From an uncultured Actinomycetes bacterium (GTDB lineage Bacteria > Actinomycetota > Acidimicrobiia > Acidimicrobiales > RAAP-2), in the NCBI GenBank assembly GCA_903870905.1, contig CAIQEU010000023.1, forward strand, positions 1-64,000: a DNA stretch of 64,000 nt, written 5' to 3'. The notes below the pieces were generated by a model that saw nothing but the letters and a program-made list of their open reading frames with translations, was not told the origin of the DNA and searched no databases. Each line of letters opens with the position of its first letter. The first letter of the stretch is position 1. A program made the translations under genes and the position numbers. Shown here in pieces: positions 40,151 to 51,043 of this stretch.

Positions 40151-43100
40151 CGACGCCCCCCATCCTCTCGGCCCCCCTCGGAGCCCTTGCAGAACGGCTC
40201 CTCGACGACGACGACCTCGCCGACACGCTCGCCTCCAACGGTGGACAACTCTGCGCGCCAGCCAGCCTCCACCCGGCCCTGATCGCCGGACTGGCGCGAC
40301 GCGGCAGTGCGTCGCCGATTTTCGTGGTGACCGCAACTGCGCTCGAGGCTGATCGCCTCGGACAGGACCTCCTCGCCTTCTGTGATCAACCGGACCGCTC
40401 ACGGACGGTGGGGGCACCGACCGCACCGGTCGTGGTGCTGCGTCCGTGGGATACCTTGCCGCTCGAGCGAGTCAGTCCTGACGTTGAGACCATGGGTGCC
40501 CGGACCGAAGTTCGGTGGCGCATGGCGAAGCCCGAATTCATGCCGCACATCGTGGTGACCAGCGTTCGTGCAGCGCTGCAGCATCTCGGTGACGACGACG
40601 GCCTCGAGCCCGTCGTGGTCCGCACGGGTGCACAGGTTGACCAGGAGCACCTCGTCGAGCGCTTGGTGGAGCTCGGCTACCGACGTGAGCACCGCACCGA
40701 GGCCAGGGGTGAGTTCTCGGTGCGTGGTGGCATCATCGACCTCTACCCCGCAACGGCAGAGCTGCCCGTTCGCCTCGACCTCTTCGGTGACGAACTCGAG
40801 CGATGCTCCGTCTTCGATCCGACCGACCAGCGGTCTCGCTTCGACGTCGATGAGGTGTGGTGCTTCCCGTGTCGAGAGATCTTGCTGACCGAATCGATCA
40901 GGGAGAACGCCAGAGCGCTCGCCCCGGAGGCGGGACTCGGATCGGGCCTGCTCGAGCGCGTCGGCGATGGGCAGTTCGTCGATGGCATGGAGGGCTGGCT
41001 GCCGTGGCTCGCTCCGCAGCGTCGCCTCGTCACTGACTCCTTGGATCGCGCCTCAGCCGTGGTCCTCATTGAACCCCGCAAGATCCGCGATCGAGCGGTC
41101 GAGCTCAACGACGAAGAAGCGGCCCTCGTGGCCACGTTGCTCGAGACCTGGAATCTGGAAGATCTCGCACCGAGCACGCACGGCCCGGCGCACCTCCACG
41201 CAGATTTCGAGCGCCTGCTCGAGCACTCGTCGGCCTCGCTGCACTCCCTCCTGCCCGTTGCCGACAGTCCGACGACGCCGACGGTCGTCGTGCGCCAACT
41301 CGGCGCCGTCCTCGGCGATGACGAGAAGTTGGCCGATCAGATTGCGACGCTGCTCCGTGGTGGCATCGCCGTCACGGTGGCGGCGTCAACCCCGGCGGCA
41401 CTCGAGCGCCTGACGGCCGTGCTCGTCGGCCAACGTCTCGACCCGCTCGAGCGACCGATCGCCCTCGCCGAGAGCGGTCTCGAAATCGTCCAGGCCACGG
41501 TCAGCCACGGGTTCATCGTCCCGAGTGCCAAGGTCGCCCTCATCACCGAGTCGGATCTGACTGGGCGTCGGGTTGGTCACAAGGCAGCCCGACGACGGCC
41601 GAAGACCGTCGAAGGGTTCTTCGACGACCTCGCCATTGGGAGCTTCGTCGTGCACCGTCAGCACGGGATCGCTCGTTTCAACGGCGTGGTGACGAAGACC
41701 ATGGGAGGTGCCACTCGGGACTACCTCCAACTGGAGTTCAAGGGCAACGACCGCATCTACCTTCCCGTCGAGCAGATCGATGCGGTGACGCCGTACTCAG
41801 GTGGTGAGTCCCCGTCGCTGTCGAAGATGGGTGGCGCCGATTGGACGAAGACGCGCTCGAAGGCCCGTGCAACCGCCGCAGCAGTCGCCGCAGAACTCGT
41901 GGAGCTCTACCGCAACCGCCTCACCGCCACGGGGTTCGCCTTCGACCCGGACACGCCGTGGCAGGCAGAGCTCGAGGCCAGTTTCCCCTTCATCGAAACC
42001 CACGATCAGCTGCGAGCCATTGAGGACGTGAAAGCCGACATGGAGTCTGAGCGTCCCATGGACCGGCTCATCTGCGCCGACGTGGGGTTCGGCAAGACCG
42101 AGATCGCGGTTCGAGCGGTGATGAAGGCCGTCCAGAGCGGCAAGCAGGCAGCGGTCCTCGTCCCGACGACCTTGCTCGCCTCGCAGCACCACCAGACCTT
42201 TACCGAGCGGATGAGTGGTTTTCCCATCACCGTCGCACTCCTCAGTCGGTTCCTCACCGATGCCGCAGCAACAGCGGTGCTGGCCGGTCTCGCCGATGGC
42301 TCCATCGACGTCGTCGTTGGCACCCATCGCCTCTTGTCGCCGTCGCTCACTTTCAAGGACCTCGGCCTCCTCGTGGTCGACGAAGAGCAGCGGTTCGGGG
42401 TCACGCACAAAGAAGCCATCAAGCACCTCGCCAATGGCGTCGACGTCTTGACCCTGTCGGCGAGCCCCATTCCCCGCACGCTTGAGATGGCGTTGTCCGG
42501 TATTCGCGACCTCTCCATGGTGACGACGCCACCAGTCGAGCGCCGCCCCATCCTCACCTACGTCGGCGAGTACGACGAGGCGGCGGTGCGAGAAGCGATC
42601 CGCCGGGAGCTGCTGCGCGAGGGTCAGGTCTTCTACGTCCACAACCGGGTCGCTGACATCGACCAAGTGGCCCGACGAATCCGTGAGATCGTGCCCGAAG
42701 CGAAAGTGGCGGTTGCCCACGGCCAGATGGATGAGGGCACCCTCGAGCAGATCGTTCAAGACTTCTTCGACCGCTCCTTCGACGTGCTCGTGTGCACCAC
42801 CATCGTGGAGTCGGGCATCGACATGCCATCAGTCAACACCTTGATCTGCGATCGAGCAGATCTCTTAGGGCTCGGCCAGCTCCACCAACTCCGTGGACGG
42901 GTTGGCCGTGGCGGGCAGCGGGCCTACGCCTACCTCTTCCACCCCGCCGACAAGGTGCTCTCGGAGAAGGCCTACGAGCGCCTCCGCACGATTGGCGAAC
43001 ACACCGAGCTCGGCTCTGGGTTCAAGATTGCGATGCGTGACCTCGAAATTCGCGGGGCGGGCAACATCCTCGGCGAGCAGCAGTCCGGCGACGTCGCCGC

Positions 43101-43629
43101 CATTGGCTACGACCTCTACGTGCAACTCGTGGCCGAAGCGGTGGCGGCCGCCAAGGGTGAGCCCATCCCGGTCCCAAGCCACGTGAAGATCGACGTGCCC
43201 GATACCGCCAGCCTCCCTGAGGCCTACGTCCCAGCCGAAGATGACCGGCTCGAGGCCTACCGGCGTCTGGCAGCGACGACGACCCACGAGGAAGTCGACG
43301 ACGTGGCTGCAGAGTGGGTCGACCGGTATGGACCGATTCCCGATGCTGCCACCGGACTCCTCGACGTAGCCCACCTCCGAGTTGAAGCGCTCCGCATTGG
43401 TATCGATGAGGTGCTCGTGAGCTCGCAACGCACCGCTCGCGGTCAGACCCGCTCGGCTCGCATTCAGCCCATTGCGCTGCGAGCATCGAGTCAGATGAAG
43501 CTCCGACGGGTCATGCCGGGATCAACGTATCGAGAGACCCAGCAGCAGCTCCTCGTGGACATTCCCCAGGGCGTTCTCGCAGCGCGATTCCTCGCCGATG
43601 CGCTCGCCGAACTCGTCCCCGTTGACTGA
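40147..43629 (+). CDS. mfd: Transcription-repair coupling factor
   Basis: Removes RNA polymerase stalled at DNA damage and recruits the UvrABC system. Full length at 1160 residues: the UvrB-homology region at the N-terminus (VLRPWDTLPLERVSPDVETMGAR), the RNA-polymerase interaction domain near FVVHRQHGIARFNG (about 500), then the RecG-like translocase with Walker A DVGFGKT (Lys650) and DEEQ box Asp745-Gln748, VGRGGQRAYAYL and the C-terminal D7 domain. The start overlaps pth in ATGA. Confidence 0.96.
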   Translation: MTTPPILSAPLGALAERLLDDDDLADTLASNGGQLCAPASLHPALIAGLARRGSASPIFVVTATALEADRLGQDLLAFCDQPDRSRTVGAPTAPVVVLRPWDTLPLERVSPDVETMGARTEVRWRMAKPEFMPHIVVTSVRAALQHLGDDDGLEPVVVRTGAQVDQEHLVERLVELGYRREHRTEARGEFSVRGGIIDLYPATAELPVRLDLFGDELERCSVFDPTDQRSRFDVDEVWCFPCREILLTESIRENARALAPEAGLGSGLLERVGDGQFVDGMEGWLPWLAPQRRLVTDSLDRASAVVLIEPRKIRDRAVELNDEEAALVATLLETWNLEDLAPSTHGPAHLHADFERLLEHSSASLHSLLPVADSPTTPTVVVRQLGAVLGDDEKLADQIATLLRGGIAVTVAASTPAALERLTAVLVGQRLDPLERPIALAESGLEIVQATVSHGFIVPSAKVALITESDLTGRRVGHKAARRRPKTVEGFFDDLAIGSFVVHRQHGIARFNGVVTKTMGGATRDYLQLEFKGNDRIYLPVEQIDAVTPYSGGESPSLSKMGGADWTKTRSKARATAAAVAAELVELYRNRLTATGFAFDPDTPWQAELEASFPFIETHDQLRAIEDVKADMESERPMDRLICADVGFGKTEIAVRAVMKAVQSGKQAAVLVPTTLLASQHHQTFTERMSGFPITVALLSRFLTDAAATAVLAGLADGSIDVVVGTHRLLSPSLTFKDLGLLVVDEEQRFGVTHKEAIKHLANGVDVLTLSASPIPRTLEMALSGIRDLSMVTTPPVERRPILTYVGEYDEAAVREAIRRELLREGQVFYVHNRVADIDQVARRIREIVPEAKVAVAHGQMDEGTLEQIVQDFFDRSFDVLVCTTIVESGIDMPSVNTLICDRADLLGLGQLHQLRGRVGRGGQRAYAYLFHPADKVLSEKAYERLRTIGEHTELGSGFKIAMRDLEIRGAGNILGEQQSGDVAAIGYDLYVQLVAEAVAAAKGEPIPVPSHVKIDVPDTASLPEAYVPAEDDRLEAYRRLAATTTHEEVDDVAAEWVDRYGPIPDAATGLLDVAHLRVEALRIGIDEVLVSSQRTARGQTRSARIQPIALRASSQMKLRRVMPGSTYRETQQQLLVDIPQGVLAARFLADALAELVPVD

Positions 43630-43653
43630 TCGAGCGGTGCAGCCGGCGTTGGT

Positions 43654-43659
43654 TAGCAT
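43654..43659 (+). promoter_or_regulatory. -10 box of the PpiC-like gene (leaderless type)
   Basis: TAGCAT ends 7 nt before the GTG at 43667. Confidence 0.45.
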
Positions 43660-43666
43660 CTCCAGC

Positions 43667-44707
43667 GTGAAGAAACTCCTCTCTGTCGTCGTCGTCGCAG
43701 CGCTCGCCATTGGTGGCGTGACCCTCTGCTTCCCCGACTCTCCGTCGAATGCCGCCACGGTAGGGAGCGAACACGTCACCCGTGCCTCGCTCAATGCAGA
43801 CCTCGCAGCGATAGCCGCCAGTCCGGGATTCACCTGCTACGTCAACGCTGCCCTCGTCGAATCGGGGAGTTCGAACACCCGAGGCATCGTCGGTCAGACT
43901 CCGGGGAGCTACAACCCCGTCTACGCCGCCTACTGGCTCACCCAGCGCATGACCGGGATCGCAGCGTGGCAGTACGTGGGTTCGCACCACCTCGAGGTCA
44001 CTCCGAAGGATCTCATTGCAGCGAAGACGTCGTTCGAGACGTCGATTTCCCAAGTGCTCGCCCAGGCGGCCTCAAGCGGCGGCGGGTGTAGCCAGTCAAC
44101 GCAGCAGATCGTCGCCTCCATGCCGGCGTCCTTCATCGCTCGCCAAGTTGGGATCCAGGCTGCCTTCGAGGCGGTCTTGCGCTCGCAAGGCGCCCCGACA
44201 TCGCCCGCAGCAATCCGCTCCTACTTCGACGCCAACCCAGCGCGCTTTGACACCATCTGTCTCTCGGCGATCGTTGCCTCTGCGAGCAGCATCAACCAAG
44301 CCGTCTCCGCACTCCGTCAAGGGATGCCCTTTGCCCAAGCGGTGAAGCTGTTCTCTCAATCTGGATCCAACAGCAACGGTTCGATTGGCTGCTTCGCCCC
44401 GAGCGGTGCGAACTACGCCCAAGTGTCCTCCATTGTCGGGAGCGCCGGCGTCGGCCAGCTCGTGCCCCCGTTCGCAGCCTCGAGCACGCTCTTCGCGTTG
44501 CTGCGGGTGGACGCCAGGATTCCGAACGCGTTTGCGTCGGTGAAGAACCTCGTGGCCACGGTCGCGCGGGCGAGTAGCCAAGCCGCTGCCACCGCCAGTA
44601 TTCGCAACCAGCTCTCAAGCGACACGGTCATCGTTAACTCGAGCTACGGAACCTGGACGAACACCCAGTCCCAGCTCAAGGTCACCCCGCCGACCGTCCC
44701 CGCGTGA
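43667..44707 (+). CDS. Exported PpiC/SurA-like peptidyl-prolyl isomerase
   Basis: A 346-residue secreted protein. The signal (VKKLLSVVVVAALAIGGVTLC) ends before DSPSNA; the cysteine is not in a convincing lipobox. The middle is SurA-like helical, and residues about 180-280 form a weak PpiC domain (AAIRSYFDANPARFD, then ALRQGMPFAQAVKLFSQSG, GSIGCFAPSG and VGQLVPPF). Five cysteines make disulfides likely. It may fold exported proteins. The stop overlaps the mazG start in GTGA. The GTG at 43667 is chosen because the longer frame (43598) lies inside mfd. Confidence 0.8.
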   Translation: MKKLLSVVVVAALAIGGVTLCFPDSPSNAATVGSEHVTRASLNADLAAIAASPGFTCYVNAALVESGSSNTRGIVGQTPGSYNPVYAAYWLTQRMTGIAAWQYVGSHHLEVTPKDLIAAKTSFETSISQVLAQAASSGGGCSQSTQQIVASMPASFIARQVGIQAAFEAVLRSQGAPTSPAAIRSYFDANPARFDTICLSAIVASASSINQAVSALRQGMPFAQAVKLFSQSGSNSNGSIGCFAPSGANYAQVSSIVGSAGVGQLVPPFAASSTLFALLRVDARIPNAFASVKNLVATVARASSQAAATASIRNQLSSDTVIVNSSYGTWTNTQSQLKVTPPTVPA

Positions 44708-46074
44708 GCCACGTCGGCACCGTCACCGTCGTCGGTCTCGGACCGGCAGGACCTGAGTACCTCTCGGCCAAGACCGTCGATCTGCTCGAGTCGGGCTCGG
44801 CCATCTTGCGGACCCACGTCCACCCCGCTGCAGCGCCGTTCTCTGATCTGCCGTCCTACGACGCGTTCTACGAGGACGCCGACGACTTCGAATCGCTCTA
44901 CCGAGCAATCGTCGAAGATGTGGTCGCTCGGGCAGGTGCAGGCCCCGTGGTCTACGCCGTTCCTGGTTCCCCCATGATCGCCGAGCACACGGTCGAACTC
45001 CTCCTCGCTGATCCTCGGGTGGAGGTGCGCGTCGAGCCAGCGCTCAGCTTCTGCGATCTCGCCTGGGCGGCCCTCGGGATCGACCCCGTCGCCAAGGCGG
45101 TGACGGTGTGTGACCTCGTGGATCTCCTCGAACGGCGAGACCTCTCTGGTCCGCTCCTCATCGCCCAGGCCTGGTCGGATCACCTGATCGCTGAACTCAT
45201 GGTGCAACGCGAGTGGTTGTCGCGCTCTGGTCCAGCAACCGTGACCGTGCTCCACCACCTCGGCCTCGACGACGAACTCGTTGCGACGGTGCCCTTCGCC
45301 GATCTGTCGACCGTGGTCGAGGTCGACCACCTCACCAGCCTCTACGTGGAGTCCTGGAACACCCCTGGTTCCGCCTTCGGCGAACTCATGGTGCTCGCCG
45401 AACGCCTTCGAGCAGAGTGCCCGTGGGACCAGGAGCAGACGCACGCGTCCTTGGCCCGTCATCTCTTAGAAGAGGCCTACGAAGCCCTCGATGCCCTCGA
45501 TGCCCTCGCAACGGCGGAGGATCCCATCGCCGCAGCGTCGCACCTCGAAGAGGAGTTGGGTGACGTGCTGTTCCAGGTGTGTTTCCACGCGGTGCTCGGA
45601 GCAGAAGACGGCGACTTCTCGGCCGCCGATATCGCCGATTCAGTGCGGACCAAGTTGATCTCTCGTCACCCCCACGTCTTTGGTGACGTGGTGGCGACGA
45701 CGCCCGATGCTGTGGCGGCGAACTGGGAGACGATCAAGAAGGCCGAGAAGGGTCGGGAGAGCATCACCGAGGGAATTCCGCAGTCCCTTCCGGCGCTCGC
45801 CCTCATGACCAAGTTGCAGCGCAAGGCACGTGCGCTGGGCATGGCCCAGATGAGCATCGACGACGCCGTGGAGTACCTCGCGATCACACTCCGAGTCATC
45901 GCCGCTGCAGATCTCCCCGCGGCACGGACCGAGGACAACGAGGAACTCCTCGGGACCATGCTCGCCGCGATCTGTCAGATTGCGGTGTCCTGCGGTGCAG
46001 ACCTCGAAGCAGCGCTCCGGTTGGCGGCTGGACAACAGCGTGCCGCCATCATCGCCTTCGAGCAACGCGCTTGA
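44704..46074 (+). CDS. mazG: YabN-type MazG nucleotide pyrophosphohydrolase with methylase-fold domain
   Basis: A two-domain 456-residue protein. Residues 1-210 have the tetrapyrrole-methylase fold (VTVVGLGPAGPEYLSAKTV, VYAVPGSPMIAEHTVELL). The MazG part follows with ECPWDQEQTHASLARHLLEEAYEALDAL and HLEEELGDVLFQVCFHA, the EExxE/ExxD metal-binding pattern; a second helical MazG-like half follows (QSLPALALMTKLQRKARALG). It probably hydrolyses abnormal NTPs. It precedes eno with its own intervening hairpin. Confidence 0.9.
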   Translation: MSHVGTVTVVGLGPAGPEYLSAKTVDLLESGSAILRTHVHPAAAPFSDLPSYDAFYEDADDFESLYRAIVEDVVARAGAGPVVYAVPGSPMIAEHTVELLLADPRVEVRVEPALSFCDLAWAALGIDPVAKAVTVCDLVDLLERRDLSGPLLIAQAWSDHLIAELMVQREWLSRSGPATVTVLHHLGLDDELVATVPFADLSTVVEVDHLTSLYVESWNTPGSAFGELMVLAERLRAECPWDQEQTHASLARHLLEEAYEALDALDALATAEDPIAAASHLEEELGDVLFQVCFHAVLGAEDGDFSAADIADSVRTKLISRHPHVFGDVVATTPDAVAANWETIKKAEKGRESITEGIPQSLPALALMTKLQRKARALGMAQMSIDDAVEYLAITLRVIAAADLPAARTEDNEELLGTMLAAICQIAVSCGADLEAALRLAAGQQRAAIIAFEQRA

Positions 46075-46079
46075 GCGTT

Positions 46080-46103
46080 CCCCCGGCGAGCAGCGCCGAG
46101 GGG
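46080..46103 (+). terminator. Hairpin between mazG and eno
   Basis: CCCCCGGCG, loop AGCAG and CGCCGAGGGG pair over 9 bp with one bulged A. No T-run follows; the eno -10 box begins on the next base. It may stop or slow mazG transcription. Confidence 0.4.
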
Positions 46104-46109
46104 TAGCCT
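46104..46109 (+). promoter_or_regulatory. -10 box of eno
   Basis: TAGCCT begins right after the hairpin. The leader to the GTG at 46138 is about 21 nt and carries CTGAGGGAG. Confidence 0.45.
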
Positions 46110-46128
46110 TGGAGCCATCAACTGCTGA

Positions 46129-47925
<1,797 letters not shown>

Positions 47926-47929
<4 letters not shown>

Positions 47930-48414
47930 ACCCTCCAACCCCAGAGGAGGTCGCGCAGGTCACCGAGTTCCTCGGCCGCGCTCCAGAAGGTGACTTCACC
48001 ATCGTCGTGCGCCGACCGAATGGTGATCCGGTGGTCGTGGAGAACGCTCCGTACCTTCGAGACGGACGTCCCATGCCCACTCGCCACTGGCTGGTTGACC
48101 CAGAGCTCCGCGCTGCAGTGGCGCGCCTCGAATCCGCAGGTGGCGTCAACCGCGCCGAAGCCGAGGTTGATCCCGACGAACTGGCCCGTGCCCATGCGGC
48201 AATGGAAACCTCACGGGCCGCGCTCCTCGGGCCCGATGACGGACGTCCGCGCCCGAGTGGGGGAGTGGCTGGAACCCGCGTGGGCGTCAAGTGCCTCCAC
48301 GCGCACTTGGCCCAGTACCTCGTCGACGACGTTGACCCGGTGGGGCGGTGGACTGATGCGGCGCTCGCTGAGCATGGTTGCAACCTGAGCAGCCTCGGTC
48401 TCCGTCGTGGCTAG
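47926..48414 (+). CDS. DUF501 protein
   Basis: A 162-residue soluble protein. I recognise DUF501 by VTEFLGRAPEGDFTIVVRRPNGDPVVVENAP, the middle MPTRHWLVDP, and the end GVKCLHAHLAQYLVDDVDPVGRW. Function unknown, but it is nearly always between ftsB and ppx in actinobacteria, as here. The conserved Cys-Leu-His-Ala-His could bind metal. Start and stop both overlap the neighbours. Confidence 0.88.
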
Positions 48415-49384
48415 TGCTGCGCCCGTCGTCGCGGCCCTTGACTGCGGGTCGAACTCCACCCGTCTCCTGATCGTCGACGGCGACGGCAACCACGTGGCGC
48501 GCGAGATGCAGATCACCCGACTCGGTCAAGGCGTTGACGCCACCGGCGCCCTCGACCGTGCGGCGATCGACCGAGTACTCGCCACGGTGTCGACCTACGC
48601 CGAGCTCCTCACCCTCCACGGCGCCGAGCGAGCGGTGATGACCGCGACCTCGGCGGTGCGAGATGCGAGCAACGGGGCATCGTTCTTGGCCGAGGCCAGC
48701 GCAGTGCTCGGGGCGCCGTGCGTCGTGCTGTCCGGCGAGGATGAGGCCCAGTTCTCCTACCTCGGCGCAACCGCAGATCTCGACCTCGACGGACGACACC
48801 CCGTCGTGCTCGACATCGGTGGAGGTTCAACCGAGATCATCACCGAAGGTGTGGGGGGTCTCGAAGCCATCTCCCTCCAGCTCGGCTGCGTCCGAAACAC
48901 CGAACGGTTCCTCAAGACCATGCCGCCGACGAGTGGCGAACTCGAGCGACTCCTTGCGGCGGTCGACCTGCAGCTCGATCGAGCGATGGCGGCGCTCCCG
49001 TCGCTGTCGGCGGGTGCACCCCGTGAACTCGTCGGTCTCGCCGGAACCGTCGCCGCCCTCGTCATGGTGGACCAAGGGTTGACCCACTACGACCGAGCGC
49101 TCGTCCACCACGCCCGCCTCTCGGTGCGAGACGTCGCCGCCTGGACTGCGCAGTTGAGTCGGGAGACCACGGCAGAACGACTGGCCCACCCCGGCATGGA
49201 GCCCGGGAGAGCCGATGTGCTCGTCGGTGGCCTCGTGGTGCTCCTCGCCGTGATGGAACGCATTGGCGCGACCTCAGTGCTCCACTCTGAAGCCGACATC
49301 TTGGACGGCGTCGCCAGTGCCCTCCAACGAAGCAACGATGTTGCGGGCGTGGAGACGACCATCGCAGGAGGGCGTCACCAATGA
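48407..49384 (+). CDS. ppx: Ppx/GppA-family phosphatase
   Basis: A 325-residue exopolyphosphatase or pppGpp phosphatase of the ASKHA fold: ALDCGSNSTRLLIVDGDG, TSAVRDASNG, LDIGGGSTEII and GLAGTVAALVMV are the phosphate-binding loops. It lacks the C-terminal HD-like extension of E. coli Ppx, as in most actinobacterial forms. The GTG start lies within DUF501. Confidence 0.88.
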   Translation: MASAAPVVAALDCGSNSTRLLIVDGDGNHVAREMQITRLGQGVDATGALDRAAIDRVLATVSTYAELLTLHGAERAVMTATSAVRDASNGASFLAEASAVLGAPCVVLSGEDEAQFSYLGATADLDLDGRHPVVLDIGGGSTEIITEGVGGLEAISLQLGCVRNTERFLKTMPPTSGELERLLAAVDLQLDRAMAALPSLSAGAPRELVGLAGTVAALVMVDQGLTHYDRALVHHARLSVRDVAAWTAQLSRETTAERLAHPGMEPGRADVLVGGLVVLLAVMERIGATSVLHSEADILDGVASALQRSNDVAGVETTIAGGRHQ

Positions 49385-50043
49385 CGGCATCGAATACCCC
49401 GAAGCGTCGGTGGTCGCTCCTGCACGGAACCCGCCCCGAGACGTCGTTCACCGTTGGGGGTCCATCGCTTCGCGGGGCACGCGTCCTGTTGCGACCACTC
49501 GTGGCCGACGACTACGACGCCTGGCTCGCCGTGCGGTCGTCGTGTCGACGGTGGCTCCAGGTTTGGGAGCCTCGACCTGCTGGCGGGAAGCACTTGGCAG
49601 AGGATCGGTCGAGCTTCGTGAGCCGCTGCCTCGGCCGTGAGCGGGAGCGACAACTCGGCTACGGCTTCGGGTTTGGCATCTTCGCCGACGAGGTGTTCTG
49701 CGGCGAGATCACGCTGTCGAGTATCCAGCGTGGTCCCTTCCAAAGTGGGGTGATTGGCTACTGGATCGACGAAGCCAAGGCTGGACGAGGACTCATGCCC
49801 GAGTCCGTCGTGGTGGTGCTGGCGTTCGCCTTCGACTCGCTGGCGCTCCACCGAGTGGAGATCAATATCGTGCCGAGAAATGCAGCGAGTCGCCGGGTGG
49901 TCGAGAAGCTCGACCTGCGCAGTGAAGGCGTGTCGCTGCGCATGCTGGAGATCGACGGTGTGTGGGAAGACCACATGCGCTTCGCGATCACGGCCGAAGA
50001 GTGGAGCGAGCGGGGCGCAGTGCTGAAGGCCGAGTGGTGCTGA
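49381..50043 (+). CDS. GNAT acetyltransferase (RimJ-like)
   Basis: A 220-residue RimJ/RimL-type acetyltransferase. It has LRGARVLLRPLVADDYDAWLAVRSS at the start, a lid region, GVIGYWIDEAKAGRGLMPESVVVVLAFAF (acetyl-CoA loop) and HRVEINIVPRNAASRRVVEKLDLRSEG. Probable targets are protein N-termini, such as ribosomal proteins. The start overlaps ppx in ATGA. It converges on a glycosyltransferase after a 3-base gap. Confidence 0.88.
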   Translation: MTASNTPKRRWSLLHGTRPETSFTVGGPSLRGARVLLRPLVADDYDAWLAVRSSCRRWLQVWEPRPAGGKHLAEDRSSFVSRCLGRERERQLGYGFGFGIFADEVFCGEITLSSIQRGPFQSGVIGYWIDEAKAGRGLMPESVVVVLAFAFDSLALHRVEINIVPRNAASRRVVEKLDLRSEGVSLRMLEIDGVWEDHMRFAITAEEWSERGAVLKAEWC

Positions 50044-50046
50044 ACC

Positions 50047-51036
50047 TCAGCGAACGAGGGTAATCGGCGCCCATCGAGCGAGGTCGGCCATGGTCACGTT
50101 GACCGTCGAGGGCTGGAGAGGTGCGAGCACCCTGGTCACTGTTACGTGGGCGTCGGCGAGCGCAGCACCGTGGGCGAAGGGGAAGAGGACGAGGCACTGC
50201 GCGCCACGGTCGACCACGGTTGCGCCGAGGAGCGCTGCGTGCTCGCGAAGGGAATCCCAGAGCGCGTCGGCGCTCGTACCGGTGACGCTCAATCCCTCGA
50301 ACGTGGTGTCGTGTCGACGCCATCGACTCCGGGCCAGGTCGACCACCATGGACATGGGATCGGCCAGAGGGCGGATTGACGAACCGGCGATCTCGGTCCA
50401 GTGGACCGGCACCTCAGTGATCTCGAGGCCGAGCCGACGTGCCGTAGCCAGCAGCTCCACGTCGAAGGCGAACCCGTCGATGGAGGTGGCGGCGAAGAGG
50501 AGCCGAGCGACGGGCAGGGAGAATCCCTTGAGGCCGCACTGGGTGTCGCCGAGGTTGAGGCCAGTGAGGGAGTTCACGAGTCGGTTGAAGGCTCGTCCGC
50601 CGAGTGTGCGGAGCCGACTGCCGTAGTTGATGGTGCCCCCGAGCGCCGTGCGTGAGCCGATCGCAATGGGGGCGTCTGTCAGCGCGAGGACGAGGTCGGC
50701 GAGGTGGTGGGGGTCGATACTGCAGTCCGCATCGATGAAGGCAACGGCTTGCCCGCGCGCGGCGGCGACCCCAGCTCGGACCGCTCCCCCCTTGCCTCGA
50801 TTGTGCTCGAGCCGGAGCACGGAGGCGTGCGGAAACGTCGCCGCCACCGATGCTGCGACCTCGGCAGTGGCATCGGTCGATCCATCGTCAACCCACAGCA
50901 GTTCGGTGGTCAAGAGGTCAATCGCTCCATCATCGGCGGCGCGCCGCAGGCGATCGGCACCGTGGGTGATGCGATCGGCTTCGTTGTAGGCGGGGATGAT
51001 GATCGTGAGCAGCGGGTGCTCAAGGGGAGTGGTCAC
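50047..51036 (-). CDS. Dolichyl-phosphate glucosyltransferase-like GT2
   Basis: A 329-residue GT-A transferase. The core reads LLTIIIPAYNEADRITHGADRLR, VDDGSTDATAEV, LEHNRGKGGAVRAGVAAARG and FIDADCSI, very like dolichyl/polyprenyl-phosphate beta-glucosyltransferases, and then DTQCGLKGFSLPVAR and FDVELLATARRLGL. After the usual end there is an extra domain of about 90 residues. The GTG at 51036 is chosen; it is 7 bases after the NlpC/P60 stop, with a poor ribosome site, so translation is probably coupled. Confidence 0.85.
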   Translation of the reverse strand: MTTPLEHPLLTIIIPAYNEADRITHGADRLRRAADDGAIDLLTTELLWVDDGSTDATAEVAASVAATFPHASVLRLEHNRGKGGAVRAGVAAARGQAVAFIDADCSIDPHHLADLVLALTDAPIAIGSRTALGGTINYGSRLRTLGGRAFNRLVNSLTGLNLGDTQCGLKGFSLPVARLLFAATSIDGFAFDVELLATARRLGLEITEVPVHWTEIAGSSIRPLADPMSMVVDLARSRWRRHDTTFEGLSVTGTSADALWDSLREHAALLGATVVDRGAQCLVLFPFAHGAALADAHVTVTRVLAPLQPSTVNVTMADLARWAPITLVR

Positions 51037-51043
51037 GAGAGCG

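Noticed and set aside
39341-40426. 361-codon minus-strand ORF
   Set aside because: Antisense to rplY, pth and the start of mfd.
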